NCBI GenBank assembly: GCA_018902385.1
Contig: JABSSW010000033.1
Span: 310,001 to 374,000 of the forward strand
DNA from: Physcia stellaris
Lineage: Eukaryota > Ascomycota > Lecanoromycetes > Caliciales > Physciaceae
Direction of reading: 5' to 3'
Length of the DNA stretch: 64,000 nt
Shown: positions 12,386-23,870 of the stretch, in pieces
Position numbering within the stretch: the first letter of the stretch is position 1
Layout of the letters: every line of letters starts with the position of its first letter
Translations under genes and position numbers: made by a program
Notes under the pieces: model-generated
Database searches by the model: none
Seen by the model: only the letters and a program-made list of their open reading frames with translations
Told to the model about the DNA's origin: nothing

Positions 12386-12900
12386 TCAATGATTTCGATT
12401 TTCAATTTGAATAAAAAAATTCGCATTTGAAATCACAATAATCGAAAAAAAAAAATGATTTTTCAAGAAACTGTATTGTTTTTCGAAAATACGATGTGTT
12501 TCGAAAATGTCATCATTGTAAAAAAATATGTCAGAAAACGATGTTTTTCTCAATGCATGTAATAGTGACGATTCTGCATTCGAACTGAATATAAAATCGA
12601 ATATTATGTTGATTAATTCGATAAAAATAAATGACGAAATTTTCGTTTTTTGAAACATGCGAATAAATTGCAATTGATCGATATTTGATACATAAAAAAT
12701 CAAATAATGACGATTTTCAAAATGTATCAAAACGTTTCAATAATCATGTTTTATATCAATCGAAAAATAACAACGATGATTTGAACGTTTTAAAAAATCG
12801 TGAATACGTTGTGCGAATTTTATCATATTTTCGTCGAATTTTTCGTATACGAAATGATAATTGAACGTTAATTTTGATTTTATTTGTTTTGTTTTAAATA
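12386..12900 (-). pseudogene. reverse transcriptase relic of element A
   Basis: The 114-residue minus frame 12730-12386 holds QLQFIRMFQKTKISSFIF, ELINIIFDFIFS and the catalytic box FYNDDIF at 12509-12520 in the place of F/YxDD, followed by EKQYSFLKNHFFF. The order matches the palm domain of a fungal gypsy RT subfamily. Pro and Gly positions are replaced as elsewhere in the block. The fingers domain upstream is scrambled by stops. Confidence 0.72.
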
Positions 12901-15089
12901 TTAAAATAAATGCAACATTTCATTGAAACGTGCGATCATTGACGATAACGATACGTTCGTACATGTCGATTTCAAAATCTTTTTGTATGATTGTCTGATA
13001 TCATCATTTTTTTCAGACGTAAATCGATGTTGTTTTGCATTGTAAAATTTCAAATCAAAACGAAAACAAATTCGATGTATAATAAAATCAATAATCGATA
13101 TATTTTTCAATTTTTTCGCATTTACATTACGAAATATTCAAATAAATTGCAAAATTTTCAATCGCATATTTGCATTCGATATGACGTCATTCAACGTGAT
13201 TTTTTCATTTTTGATTCACTTTTTTTAGAAAATTTGAAAACATTGTATCGTCAATGATGCGACGAGTAATGCGACGAGTAATAAAAAATTCAAAATTTGA
13301 TTTTTCGTTTATGAAAACGTTTCTTGAATAAATTATCGAAAATTTTGATTTCAATTTATTTTGTTGTTCGTTTCAATGAAATATGCAAACGTATTCGAAC
13401 GAACAACGACATTTTGATTCATTTGTTTGATTGACAAAAATTTTGTAAATGCGATTTTTTTTTGACGATTTCAATGAAATATACAAACGAATTTGATTTC
13501 ACATTTGCATTCGAATTCGATATCGAAATCATTGAACGATTGTAATGTTGCGTTATTGATTTTGAATGTTGTATTTTTCGTTTCTTGTCAACGAGATGAC
13601 GATTCACAAATATCGACGTTTTTGTTCGAATAATTTACGCATGAATTTAGATGCTGATATATCGTTTTTTTGAGTCGATTGAGATTTTTTTTATTTTTCA
13701 TTTTCATCGTCGAATTTTCTTTAAAATCGTCAGCAAAATCTATTGAAAATTCGCGTTTTCTGAGTCAGAATTTGAAGTAGAAAACTCGCTAAATTTTTCA
13801 TTCGAATTTTTTGATTTCTTTTCGAATTCGAAGTCATTGAAAACGATTTTTTTGATGATAATACGTTCGAACGTCTTTTGTACGTTGATTTTTTTTCGTT
13901 CAAATGAAATATTCGAATTATGAACGTGTTTCATTTTTGTCAAGTCAAAGATTTTAATTTTCGAATTGATATTTTTGATCATTTCATTTTGAGCGAAATT
14001 CTCTATTTGAATTTTTTTGTTTTTGATGTCAATTTGTGCGTGCATCGATTGAAATCAAAATAAATCGAATAACAATTTCGTATTGTTGTCATTGTGATTC
14101 GAATTGACGAAAATTTAAATTTGACGTTTAATGTTTTCAATTTCGATATTCAAAATAATTCAAAATTTCAATTCATGACGATTTTCATTGATTATCATCA
14201 TGCGCATTTCGTTGAAATTTAACAATTTCGATGAATAAACGTTCAATTTTATGTTCGACGCGAATTTCGCATTGATGATAATAAAATTCGAATTTTGATT
14301 TGTTTTGATCGATTCAAACGATAAATCGATGCGAAAAAATTTCGAATTTTTGTAAAATATGCAGAAAATTTCATATGCATTATTGATGATTTTCACGATT
14401 TCATAATATTTTTTGATTATTCATTGCACGCGTTTATTTTTGTTCGAACGAACGAATGTGAAATTGATTTTGAACATTGACGTCGTTGTTTGATTGATTT
14501 TTTCGATTTTTTTTTTGCGAAATTTTCGAAATGCATTAATAAAACGTTTCGTTTCATCGCGAAAATGAAAAAATAATTGAAATAAATGTAATATCGACAG
14601 AATAATCGTTTGATTCAACAACAATTTTTCAATCGAAATTTCTTGTCGATCAATCATATTCGCAATAAATTTCAGAATTTTTTTAACGTTTTTTTGTTTC
14701 AATTTTTTTTTTCGATCGTTTCGAAATTGTTGCAAAAAATTTCGCGAAAAATTTGATTGAATTTTCATTCGATTTTTTATCATTATTTTTTTTGATTTTT
14801 TTCTTGATTGCGTTTATCGCAAAATGTTGAATTCGAACGATTGAATCGATGATATTTGACTGAAAAAAACAAAATGAATTGCAAAAAAAAAAAAATTTTT
14901 TAAATCGATATTCGCAATGTAATTCGTTGAAATGTCAATTGTGAAAAAACGAAACGCAAATTCGTAACAATTGATAAAAATATTGTCGTTTTCATACATA
15001 TAATCGATGAAAAAAAATGATACGACGAAATTTGCAAAAAAATGAATTTCGAATATTTCGATATAATATGTGATTGATTTCGCAAAAGA

Positions 15090-16103
15090 TTAAAATACAT
15101 TCGATTGCGAAAATGATATTGTTGATTCGTTTGATTTGTATAATCTTGATTGATATAATGTAAAAACAAATAATATATTTGAAAATAATTGTTTTGATTG
15201 TATAAAAATCGAATTGTAATAATTTTTTTTACGTGATTTGTATGCAATGATTTGTTGTAAACGACGTTTTGCGATCGAAATAAATTTTTGATGTTCGTTA
15301 CATGTACATTTTTTGAAAATATGATCACAATCGTCGCATGTATGACAACAAATATCGTGTTTTATTTTGTTGTACGTCACATTTTCGTTGATAAAACGAT
15401 TGAAATGAATTTGAACGTTGAATTTTCGATTTGTTTTTTCACGTTGTTTTTTTCATTTGATTTCGTCACGAAAAAATGATATAACAATTTGTGATTGATT
15501 TCGAAAATTTTGAAAAAAATATTTTGAATATTGTTGCAATTTTGAAATATTTGAAATAAATGATTTTATGTATTCGACGAAATTGATTTTTGAATACGTT
15601 CGTTATTCGAAATTTTGATTGATTATCGTTGAAAACGTCGATTGTTGTTGTATATCACGTCGATAAAAATTTTTTGTCAATCAACACATTTTGCACGATT
15701 TTGATTGTTTTTGTTTTGACGTTGAAATCGATCGAATTCAATTGTTTCAAATAAAATTCGAAAATTTTAAATCGTTCGTTTTTGATTGCTTTTTGTGTTT
15801 GAAATTTTAAACGTTTTTCGAATTGCATAACGTTGAACATTTTTTTGCAAAAACGCAAATTTTTGTCAAATTTTTCATTTTTGCGATCATGTTTTCGATA
15901 TATTTAACATAAATTCGTTGTCGTAATTTCAAATTTCGTATATCGTTGATGAATTGTTTGATGAAAAAAATCAAAAATATGCGTTCATTTTTTGTCAATG
16001 TGTTGTTCACGATGTAATTTTGATCGTCGTTTTCGACAAAAATTTTGTTGAATCGTTCATAATATTTTCGAAAAATTTCATTTGTTCGTTGAATTGTATT
16101 CAA
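15090..16103 (-). pseudogene. gag-like region with CCHC zinc knuckle, element A
   Basis: At 15347-15306 on the minus strand CHTCDDCDHIFKKC fits C-x2-C-x4-H-x4-C. The Lys/Asn/Phe-rich frames 16103-15807 and 15858-15655 lie upstream, where Gag capsid is expected. The knuckle also fits other CCHC proteins, but its position between the 5' LTR and RT makes Gag the natural reading. Confidence 0.65.
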
Positions 16104-17152
16104 AATTCGATCGATGCGTTCGTCATCAATAAAAATGAATTTTTTTTTGACAAAATATTTATCGCAAATAATTTTTTTGAATTCATTTTTGTCATTTTCA
16201 ATGACATTTTTTTGTTAATCAATGTTTGAATTTTTTTATCGTTGTTAATTCAGTTTTTGAGCGTTTCAACGAACAAAATTCAAAATTGCAATATGTATTT
16301 TTCAGACGTTAAATTTTCATGTTTGAATTCGTGATTGAAATTCACGAATCATTGAAATTTTTGCATGAAATCGTCAAATTTTTTAAACATTTTGCGTGAA
16401 AATTTGCGAATAAAATAAACAGACGTTGTTGATTGAAATTTTGAAAAAAAAAATATCGATTGCAAATTGCGTAAATGTTTTCGAAATGAAATGAAAATAA
16501 TTTTCATTGATTGTATTTCTCGTTGATGTAATTCAAAATTTACAATCGTTGCAAAAAATTTTGAAGTCGTAATATATGTGTGATCGAGAAATTTCGCAAT
16601 TCGAACAATTCGTTGTGATTTTCAATATGATATTTTTGAATTTTTTGATCATTAACGTAAAAAAAAAATGTTTTGATCGTTGAACAATACGTAATGTTCG
16701 TGTTGATATCGTTTATGAATGTGCGTTTTGATTGAATCGTTTCAAAAATTATTTTGTTCAATAATAACAATTTTTCGTAATCGTTTTTTTTCATTATTCG
16801 TAATGAAAATTTCAGCAATCGATTTGAAAATATGTTTGATATTTTGTTTGCAAACGATGCAAAATATCAAATCAAAAAAACAATTCGAAAATATACAAAT
16901 TTAAATTCGAAAAATTCAACAACGAAAAATGCAACGTGTTGATTTGAATTTCGTCGTCAATTCAAATCGTATGCAATTGAAATTTCGAAATTCGATAATA
17001 ATGATATAAAAAATTTCGTCGTTCGAAAAGATAAACAAACGATAAAATGATTGTCGTATAATAAAAAAGTTCGATTTTGTTGTTTTTAAAAAATAAACAA
17101 TGAGCGATCAACGACGATTTTTATTGTCAATCGTTTTTCGAGAATGAGCATC

Positions 17153-17375
17153 AGAATAGAAAATAATTAACACAAATGTAAATCGTACGAAATCGAAATT
17201 CAATGAAATCAATTATCAAAATCAATGAAGCAAATGTAAAATGATTTCAATTATGATTAAACAGATGATTGTTACAGATGATTTTGTAGAAAGCCGAATG
17301 TCAAGCATATAAGACTAGTCACGTGCAACCTGCCAATTGGCTCTTCAATCACTTTCGTGTAACTCTCCTCCAACA
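17153..17375 (-). repeat. LTR of element A (5' LTR)
   Basis: 223 bp, pair of 2042-2264. Here the outer (right) about 90 bp are unmutated and the inner part is AT-converted, a mirror image of the other LTR. Read on the minus strand it begins TGTTGGAGG. Followed by TGTAC at 17376-17380. Confidence 0.88.
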
Positions 17376-17380
17376 TGTAC

Positions 17381-18056
17381 AACGTCGCGTCTGCTCTTCT
17401 GGCTCCATTAATGCGTCAGTCAAGTGATCGTCGTCCTCCCACATAGCCATCCTGCCGATAGGATCCGCGCCGATCCTGCACTTCGGGCCTGATTCGTCTG
17501 CAGTCGCATCCGTCATTCTTACCCATTCTTTGATTTGGCTCTCCTGGTACTAAGCTGTCACAAACACCACGTTTCTTTTCTGACCCACTTGTGGTTTCGG
17601 TGTCTATCAATTCCTTGTAGTACGTGCCAAGAAAAGTCTGAACAAGCGAGTGACACTGTCAGGGTTGACAAATCGTCTTGTCTGCAGGGTCTATTCGGAG
17701 CAGTTGTGTTAGGGAGAAGGAACAAGAAACTGGTAATTGGTCAATAAGCGAGGCGTCACGTGACGCACCTTAATTGCTTGGCAATAGGCCTACTAGAAAT
17801 CCGCCCATAGCACACCTACAGAGCAACAAGATTATGACCCCCCAGAATCATGATATCAGAGCCAGATTAGACCCCTTATTAGTGACCTATTGTGCAGCCC
17901 CTGCGTATCGCTAAGAACCCCATTTTCTAGTTGCTGCACAGTAGGCGCAAGCCCCATTGTTAAGCAAGCCGGAAACCGTCACGGCGTCTTGGGCCAGCGA
18001 ATACCCTCCATGTTCTCCCATACAATCTACAATGTAGCGAGCAGCGGAAACAAGCT
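17381..18056. other. intergenic, 5' flank of MFS gene
   Basis: Normal-composition DNA between element A and the MFS transporter. A 64-codon minus frame (17610-17416) has no recognisable family. Nothing else supported. Confidence 0.5.
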
Positions 18057-19787
18057 ATGGAAAAGCCGCCCATTGAATCTGAACGAGAGTCGGTAGAGAG
18101 CGAAGCTAATACCCGCCCGAGTGGCGTTATCCGAAGAAGATCCAAGGAAGCTTCCAAGTTCGACCATCGAAATGATAATATCGATACTCTCCAGCCAGCA
18201 CCTGAAATAGCGGGGTCGGAAGAGCAGTACTACACGGAGGGTTGGCGCCTATTTCTCATCCTCTTCTCTCTCCTCCTTTCTCTTTTTTGCCAGGCACTCG
18301 ACGATACCATTATTGCAACCGCAATTCCCCGTATAGCCGACGATTTCAAACATCTAGACGATGTTGGTTGGTATGGGAGTGCTTATCTGCTCACCAACGC
18401 AGCTTTTCAGCTTTTCTACGGCAAGCTATACCAGATCCTGCCGCTACGATGGGTCTTTCTGTGCGCATTGTTGCTCTTCGAGGTGGGTTCCTTGATTGCT
18501 GTCGTTGCGCCGACAAGCCAGACCTTGATTGCAGGCCGCGCTGTGGCGGGTACAGGGGCTGCTGGAATCACCAGTGGGGCACTGAACATAATGGCCCACG
18601 TTACACCAATTACTCAAAGGCCATTGTTTATGAGCTTGATCGGTGCTGTATACGGAGTTGCCAGCACTGTAGGACCTGTCCTTGGAGGAACTTCACGGAA
18701 AGGCTTACATGGAGGTGGAGTTTCTATATTAATCTGCCTATTGGTGTTTTCGCGGCCATTACTCTTCTTCTTACACTCAAACGCCTTCCGCCCAGTGCCC
18801 AAGGGCCTCGTCTCCCCTTCAAAGTGGTGATGACGCGGCTGGACCCTGTGGGCACGTTATCGTTTGTCCCAAGCATCGCCTGCCTCCTCGTGGCACTTCA
18901 ATGGGGGTACTACGTATGCTTGGTCTGACAAGCGCATAATAGCACTCTTAACCGTCTTTGCTGTGCTTCTTACGACCTTCATCGTCGCCCAACTCGTGCA
19001 GAGCGACGAAAATTCCACCATTCCCAAGCGCATAGCTCGGAACCGCAACATGGCTTTCGGCGCCCTCTTTGCCTTGTGCCACGGGGCCGCCTTCAACCTC
19101 TTCATCTTCTACATCCCGCTTCATTTCCAAGCCGTCAAAAACGCCAGCCCGATAGCTTCTGGCATCGACTACCTTCCTCTCATCCTTACAATTACCGTAG
19201 GTATCCTCATTGCCGGCTCACTCACCTCCAAAATCGGCTCCAACATGCCCTGGATTTGGGCCTCGAGCATCCTCATGTCCATCGGCGCTAGCCTGCTGAC
19301 GCTCCTCCGCGTGGAAACCGAGACCGCACGCTGGGTCGGCTATCAAGTGCTCTTCGCCGTCGGCTCGGGCCTGGGCCTGCAGCAGCCATTTTTGCTGGCC
19401 CAGATCGTGCTACCCCTTGAGGATGTTGGCCCCGGGACGGGCGTCCTGATGCTGGCTATGCTTGGCGGGGCGGCGATTTTTGTCAGCGTCGCATTGAATG
19501 TTTTCACGCGGAGTCTCGTCTCCGGCATCGCGGCGCTGGGGCTCGAGGGTGTGGGTACGCGTTCGATTATCCAGCTGGGTGCGACGCAGCTGAGGCGGCT
19601 CGTGCCGCCGCAGGATGTGGAGCAGGTGCTGCATGTGTATAATGCTGCGCTTGTAAAGGCGTATCAGGTCGGGCTTGCCATGGCGTGTGTTTCCGTTGTT
19701 GGGCCAGCGGGTATGAAATGGATTAGGTTGCAGAAGAAGCATGAGAAAAGGATGGAGAGTGAGTCCCAGAACGATGAGGAGAAATGA
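18057..19787 (+). pseudogene. DHA2-like 14-TM MFS drug/toxin exporter with two frameshifts
   Basis: Membrane proton antiporter of the major facilitator superfamily, of the type that exports fungal toxins and drugs. ATG at 18057 starts a hydrophilic N-tail, then ALDDTIIATAIPRIADDF and YGSAYLLTNAAFQLFYGKL (TM1-2), and GAVYGVASTVGPVLGG, the antiporter motif C of TM5. Directly after LGG, at about 18686-18695, the homology jumps to another frame (ERLTWRWSFYINLPIG). At the GGGGG run 18903-18907 it jumps back (GTTYAWSDK), then stays open to the TGA ending at 19787. About three bases are missing overall. There is no room for an intron at either jump, since coding continues within a few bases. Either the gene is inactivated or the assembly has two indel errors; both breaks lie next to G runs or repeats. 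Read in the first frame alone it would stop at 18830. Confidence 0.85.
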
Positions 19788-20876
19788 GAAGATCGAGAGC
19801 GAACTTTCTGTGATTTCAGTCAGGATGAAAGACAGACAGGATCGATTGGTTCAATATCACGATTCTTAGTCAGGTAATTAGAGATTTGGAAATCATTTAG
19901 ATTATTGGCGGGGTCCATTTTGTGCCACACTTGTAATCAATGGACATGCTTCCTCCTTCAGGATCAATATGCATGTCCGTCGATCAACAAGCCTTTTAGG
20001 TTTATCCCCCAGTCATGCCCAGCGTTCAGATGGACGATCTACCACAGCTTCCATATGGCATATATAGTTCTGGTGAAGCCAATGCATAAACAGTAAATAC
20101 CGATTTTATTGGCCGTGAAAGCGTCACCAAGCAGCAGGAAACAGAGTCTCAGGATCCTTCCAGTCTTTGTCTCACTCCCTTCAGCATTTATCATTGGTTC
20201 AGCCACGAAGAACAGGATACACCGGGATTCATCACCAAGTCCGGCGTTCAAGATTCTTTTATTATATCATCAAGCATCATCGATGTTACTGTCTACTGTT
20301 GCCCAAGATGGCCCTTTAAACCATAGGAGGTCCCAGAATGGAGAGAGATCTTCTACAACCGCTTCACTTGCTGCTCTGTCCAGCTTAGCCGCCCCTCGGG
20401 CAAGGCGATTGGGATGGCATCATGCTCTGGCTGTGTGAGTCAGCGCACGTTTACAGCATTGCCGCCCGATGGGGCTGCTTGGTTATGATATTTAAAACAA
20501 TAACGTAAGCTAGGGACTTCTTGTACATGAGTAGATCTGCAGATAATGGATCACACCATTAAAAAGGCATGGACGTGCATGGAGATCCAAAGGGAAAAAA
20601 AGGGTGGGGTCAGCTTCAAGCACGTGGTTATTCCAAACGAGGGTGCCATAGTGAATCTCAAGAATTGATGCACAGGAGTCTCACACGAATCAATGCGAAG
20701 GAGACTGACACGCGATGAGCTGTGCCCAACCTTCCAATAGAAGTTGTACAATCCGCTTCCCCCGGCCATGCATTATCCAAGCGCATCAACGGAGAAATGC
20801 GCTTGACCAATTCGCAAGATCTGACATATGTCATTTGCTACATTGTGTCATTGTCTCTCCACTGAATGACTCGATA
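19788..20876. other. intergenic, nothing recognised
   Basis: No supported gene. A 109-codon plus frame (20109-20438) has no recognisable family or start context. Confidence 0.5.
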
Positions 20877-21091
20877 TCTCACGGCCTGATACTTAGTAAT
20901 GCTAATTTTCATACTTTTGCCCTGACGGACCTGCGATTACCCAACTTGAGACGAAATCAGAAAATGATGTCTCTTTCTTGTTATATTCAAATATTTTGTG
21001 TCAAGAACGGGTACACGTTTTGTCATAATAATAATGGGTATATCAGTGATGATGCATAAGAGGCAAGATAGCATCACACCAGACCATGGGA
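20877..21091 (+). mobile_element. MITE-A copy 1
   Basis: About 215 bp matching the dispersed family: degenerate left end (TATCTCACGGCCTGA), inner block GATTACCCAACTTGAGACG, AACGGGTACACG, and right end CACACCAGACCATGGGA. The right TIR is intact, the left diverged. Confidence 0.75.
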
Positions 21092-21261
21092 AACAGAGAT
21101 AAGTGTTCACATCAGACCACGAATACAAAGATAATTGGCAGAATTGCGGGACTACCTCGGAAAATCGTGGTTTCTTGCCACCATATCTGATTGCCTATGA
21201 CTATGAGTGCAACAAATCCATCTTGGATAGCGTGGTCAGTCCTCGTCGAAGCCTAGCGGCA

Positions 21262-22262
21262 TTATCTAGCGGGTGACACTTGCGATCCCCCCTCAATGGC
21301 CAGGTTCCCGATTTCCTTCCGTCTAAACTCAATCACAGCTTCCAGTCCCCCAAACTTCCCTCCCATCCTGAACATCCGCCAAAGACACGCGATTGCCTGC
21401 AACACCTGTCCATACCTCAACTGCCCACTGGACTCAAAAACCTCCGCAGTATCAATAATCCCGATCAATGCATACGAAGACTGTGTATCTCCAAAACTGA
21501 TGGCGTTAATGGGCTCAGCGGCCTTCTGTAGCGAGCCATGTACGGCTGCTTGAGCCATCGCGTTCAGGCTCGCGGTAAACAGCTTTTCGATGGGGGGATT
21601 GTCACCGGTGAAAGTCCCATGTATGCGGAAACTGCGGTCGTATGGGTCGGACATGGCGAAGATGTCGCCTCTTCTCGCTGGCAGAGGGGTGCTGAATACG
21701 CCTAGATCCCGGGACTGCACTCGGTCGATAGTGGCGTTGGCATCGACAGTTGACGCCCTTCTCTCGATCAGTACCTTTCCAAGCAGTTGATCGTCCACGG
21801 AAATGTTCGCGAGAGCACGATAGTATGACGGCCCGCCGGCCATGAGGATGCCCATGTCGTACATACCTCGGATGAGATGTTTTGTATGTAGTTGATTTGG
21901 TCCTTCTGTAGGGGAGTCAGAGGCGAATAAGACGGTAGGGTTGTCAGCAGTGCTGATTCCTATGTTGTCTGTGATTGGGAATTCCCATGGCAGGTGGCCG
22001 ATGTGATTCATCGCTTGTACGAGGACGAGGTAGAGTTCCCATGAGTTGATTGCGGAGTGTATGTCGTATTGAACGGCAACGGAGAGGCCGTCGACGGTGG
22101 GCGGATAGAAGCTCGAGAGCGATGAGGAGTTGGATCTAGGTAGGAATTAACCTGTCGGTGGGAGAGGGGATAGGATGTGGAGGTTTACATAGGGAGCGAT
22201 GCTGCTTTGACGAAGCCCGAAGTTGAAAACACAGCGAAAAGACACCAGCTAAATTTCAGCAT
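21262..22262 (-). CDS. predicted secreted protein, function unknown, 2 exons
   Basis: Exons on the minus strand: 22262-22189 and 22135-21262, joined across a GT-AG intron (GTAAAC...CCTAG) with fitting phase, giving 315 residues. The first ATG opens a clear signal peptide (MLKFSWCLFAVFSTSGFVKA, cleavage probably near AASLP). The mature part is soluble with no further membrane segment. It includes DGLSVAVQYDIHSAINSWELY, HIGHLPWEF and a C-terminal half rich in Ala and Gly. I do not recognise a family or catalytic motif. The frame shows no damage, and signal peptide plus intron make a real gene likely. MITE-A copies lie on both sides. Confidence 0.82.
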
Positions 22263-22877
22263 TCCAAATATTCGTCTTCGACTCAACATCACTGGTATAG
22301 TAAACTCCTGGGTCAGTATGAACTTCGAGCTCTATTTACTTTAAAGCCTATTCGTCTTTGAAGCTGCGAGTATTTCGTGGCTCGACCTCCATGACCTCTA
22401 TTTTGCGGCATGAGCGCTTATCACGTCGAGGTCGGACCACTGCCAACTGGACGATGAGAGCAGAATAGAAGCGCGACATGCGAAGCGCCCGAGCGATGAC
22501 GTACTCGTGCAGGAGACATTTCCTTCTAATATATACTGGAAACAAAATGCAAGGGTGGAAAGAGGATCACAAACCTTTCTCTATTTGTATTCCTTGCACT
22601 AGTGGAGGATGGCACCTTTTTCTTAGCGCCCGAAGGCCGCCTAAAAATTAGCGCCCGGGGCTCCTCCACGGCGGAGGTGGGGGCGGCCTCAGGCGGCGGC
22701 TCACCTGGACCCTCGACCAAAAAAACTTGAAGGTATCATACCAGTGCAAGGCATAGTCGAGAGCAAGATCCACCACATACTTCCTTTCGCGCAGCTATAG
22801 ATTCATATACTCACCAGGAGCTAGTACAGATGTCTCTCTCCTTATTATGGAACTGTACGACACACGTTATTGGGGTG
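22263..22877. other. intergenic with a GC-rich patch
   Basis: Upstream region of the secreted-protein gene. At 22620-22720 a GC-rich patch repeats TAGCGCCCG twice and can fold small hairpins (CCTCC...GGAGG). No gene is supported here. Confidence 0.45.
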
Positions 22878-22879
22878 GC

Positions 22880-23114
22880 TATCCCATGGTCTGGTGTGGT
22901 GCTATCTTCTCCCATGCATCGCAATCGATACACCCAATATATATGATAACACGCTTACCCGTGTTTGGCACAAAGAATATGAAGACGGCATGAAGACAGT
23001 ATGAAAGTGACATGAAGACAACATCATCTTTTTGATTTCGCCCCAAGCCGGGTAATCGTGGATCTGTCGGTCGTATCTTGAAATTAGCACCACTTGTTAC
23101 CAGACCATGGGATA
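22880..23114 (-). mobile_element. MITE-A copy 2, best-preserved ends
   Basis: Begins TATCCCATGGTCTGGT and ends with its exact reverse complement ACCAGACCATGGGATA. The ends behave as a 14-bp TIR TCCCATGGTCTGGT flanked by TA. Perfect TIRs plus a TA target suggest a non-autonomous Tc1/mariner-type element. No coding capacity. Confidence 0.88.
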
Positions 23115-23375
23115 GCAACAGAGTGTTCGACATCTCTCATCGCCTGTTACAGTAAAGCGAATCTCCATGTATTAACAGACGCAATATACTGGAAACTGTA
23201 AAGATAATCGATATCATGAATCTTGATCCATTTTGCATGATACGCTCCACGAGCACTGTAGAGACTATCTCGGATTTTCGTCTGGAGAGAATCGAATTGC
23301 GGACAATCTGGAAAACAAACACTAAAAAGTCTAGAAATACATCTTCAAAGTGTGTTGATTATTCCCTAACCTTTC

Positions 23376-23870
23376 TCATTCCCTCATAGCGTACTTGCGG
23401 GTCCAAAATCTAGCAGTCTCCTCAAAAGCAGCCCTATCATCCATGTACTGTTGTGCTATGGTCGAATCTATCGCATGATGTGGGTTTGGAGCAGCTAGCA
23501 GCGCTTGTATAGCCAGCAGCACTTCCTCGACGGTCACGCACGGGGTCCAGTCTTTGTCCTTCTGTGTAAGAGAAATTCCGATGCTCAATTCAAGATCCTC
23601 CATATGAAGAACGCGAACATCGCCTGAATTCTCCACGTTGGGGTGGTAGATGGGTGTACGTGAGAATACCAGGGGCGGTGAGAATGGGTAACCCTCAGGA
23701 AACTTAATTCTGAGATGGAAGTTGCCACCCTCGTATGGTGAATTGGGGGGCCCTTCGATAGTTGCTTCCCATTGGAATAGATCTCCATACACTGGTTCTA
23801 CTGATATAAGCGGAGGTGGATTCGTGAGCATCTGTGCGAGCTCCTTTTGGATGCGGACCGCTGCAGCCAT
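23376..23870 (-). CDS. E2 ubiquitin-conjugating-like protein lacking the catalytic cysteine
   Basis: A single-exon 164-residue UBC-fold protein, closest in feel to the Ubc4/Ubc5 class: N-helix MAAAVRIQKELAQM, PYEGGNFHLRIKFPEGYPFSPP, HPN at 76-78, and the C-terminal helix ETARFWTRKYAM. In Ubc4/5-type E2s the active Cys lies ten residues after the His of HPN. Here that residue is Arg86 (GDVRVL), a change one T-to-C step from Cys. About ten extra residues (LELSIGISLT) follow before DWTPCVTVEEVLL. Removing them as a 57-nt intron would not restore a Cys at the site. It should therefore not form a ubiquitin thioester and may act as a UEV-like partner, or it is a young pseudogene with an intact frame. 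Confidence 0.85.
   Translation of the reverse strand: MAAAVRIQKELAQMLTNPPPLISVEPVYGDLFQWEATIEGPPNSPYEGGNFHLRIKFPEGYPFSPPLVFSRTPIYHPNVENSGDVRVLHMEDLELSIGISLTQKDKDWTPCVTVEEVLLAIQALLAAPNPHHAIDSTIAQQYMDDRAAFEETARFWTRKYAMRE

Larger units (their letters stand above)
2042..17375 (-). mobile_element. Ty3/gypsy-type LTR retrotransposon A, mutated, interrupted by element B
   Basis: Two direct repeats of the same length (223 bp) bound this block, flanked by the perfect 5-bp duplication TGTAC (2037-2041 and 17376-17380). Read on the minus strand the order is 5' LTR, gag with zinc knuckle (about 16.1-15.1 kb), RT (about 12.9-12.4 kb), RNase H (12.15-11.85 kb), integrase zinc domain (11.2-11.04 kb), then element B, integrase core (3.68-2.9 kb) and 3' LTR. 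PR-RT-RH-IN order with integrase last marks the Ty3/gypsy class. Without B the element is about 8.0 kb. Every domain carries stops and frameshifts. The stretch 12.9-15.1 kb must hold the spacer and protease, but I cannot recognise them; 16.1-17.15 kb holds gag N-terminal or leader sequence. Base composition is about 30% GC by spot count. The exact LTR edge is uncertain by a base or two because the left edge reads AG or CAG rather than TG. Confidence 0.9.

Noticed and set aside
2265-17152. Many 60-140 codon open frames in the AT-rich block as genes
   Set aside because: They lack Pro, Gly and Trp and lie within identifiable broken pol/gag relics between LTRs. Openness follows from low TpA and loss of most stop-creating changes.
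2042-17375. Mitochondrial DNA insertion as the source of the AT-rich block
   Set aside because: LTRs, target duplications and gypsy-type gag/pol relics explain it, and CpG is frequent, unlike fungal mitochondrial DNA.
2042-17375. Classical CpA-type RIP
   Set aside because: CpA and TpG remain common and TpA is scarce in the counted lines; changes between LTRs are at CpT/CpC and their complements.
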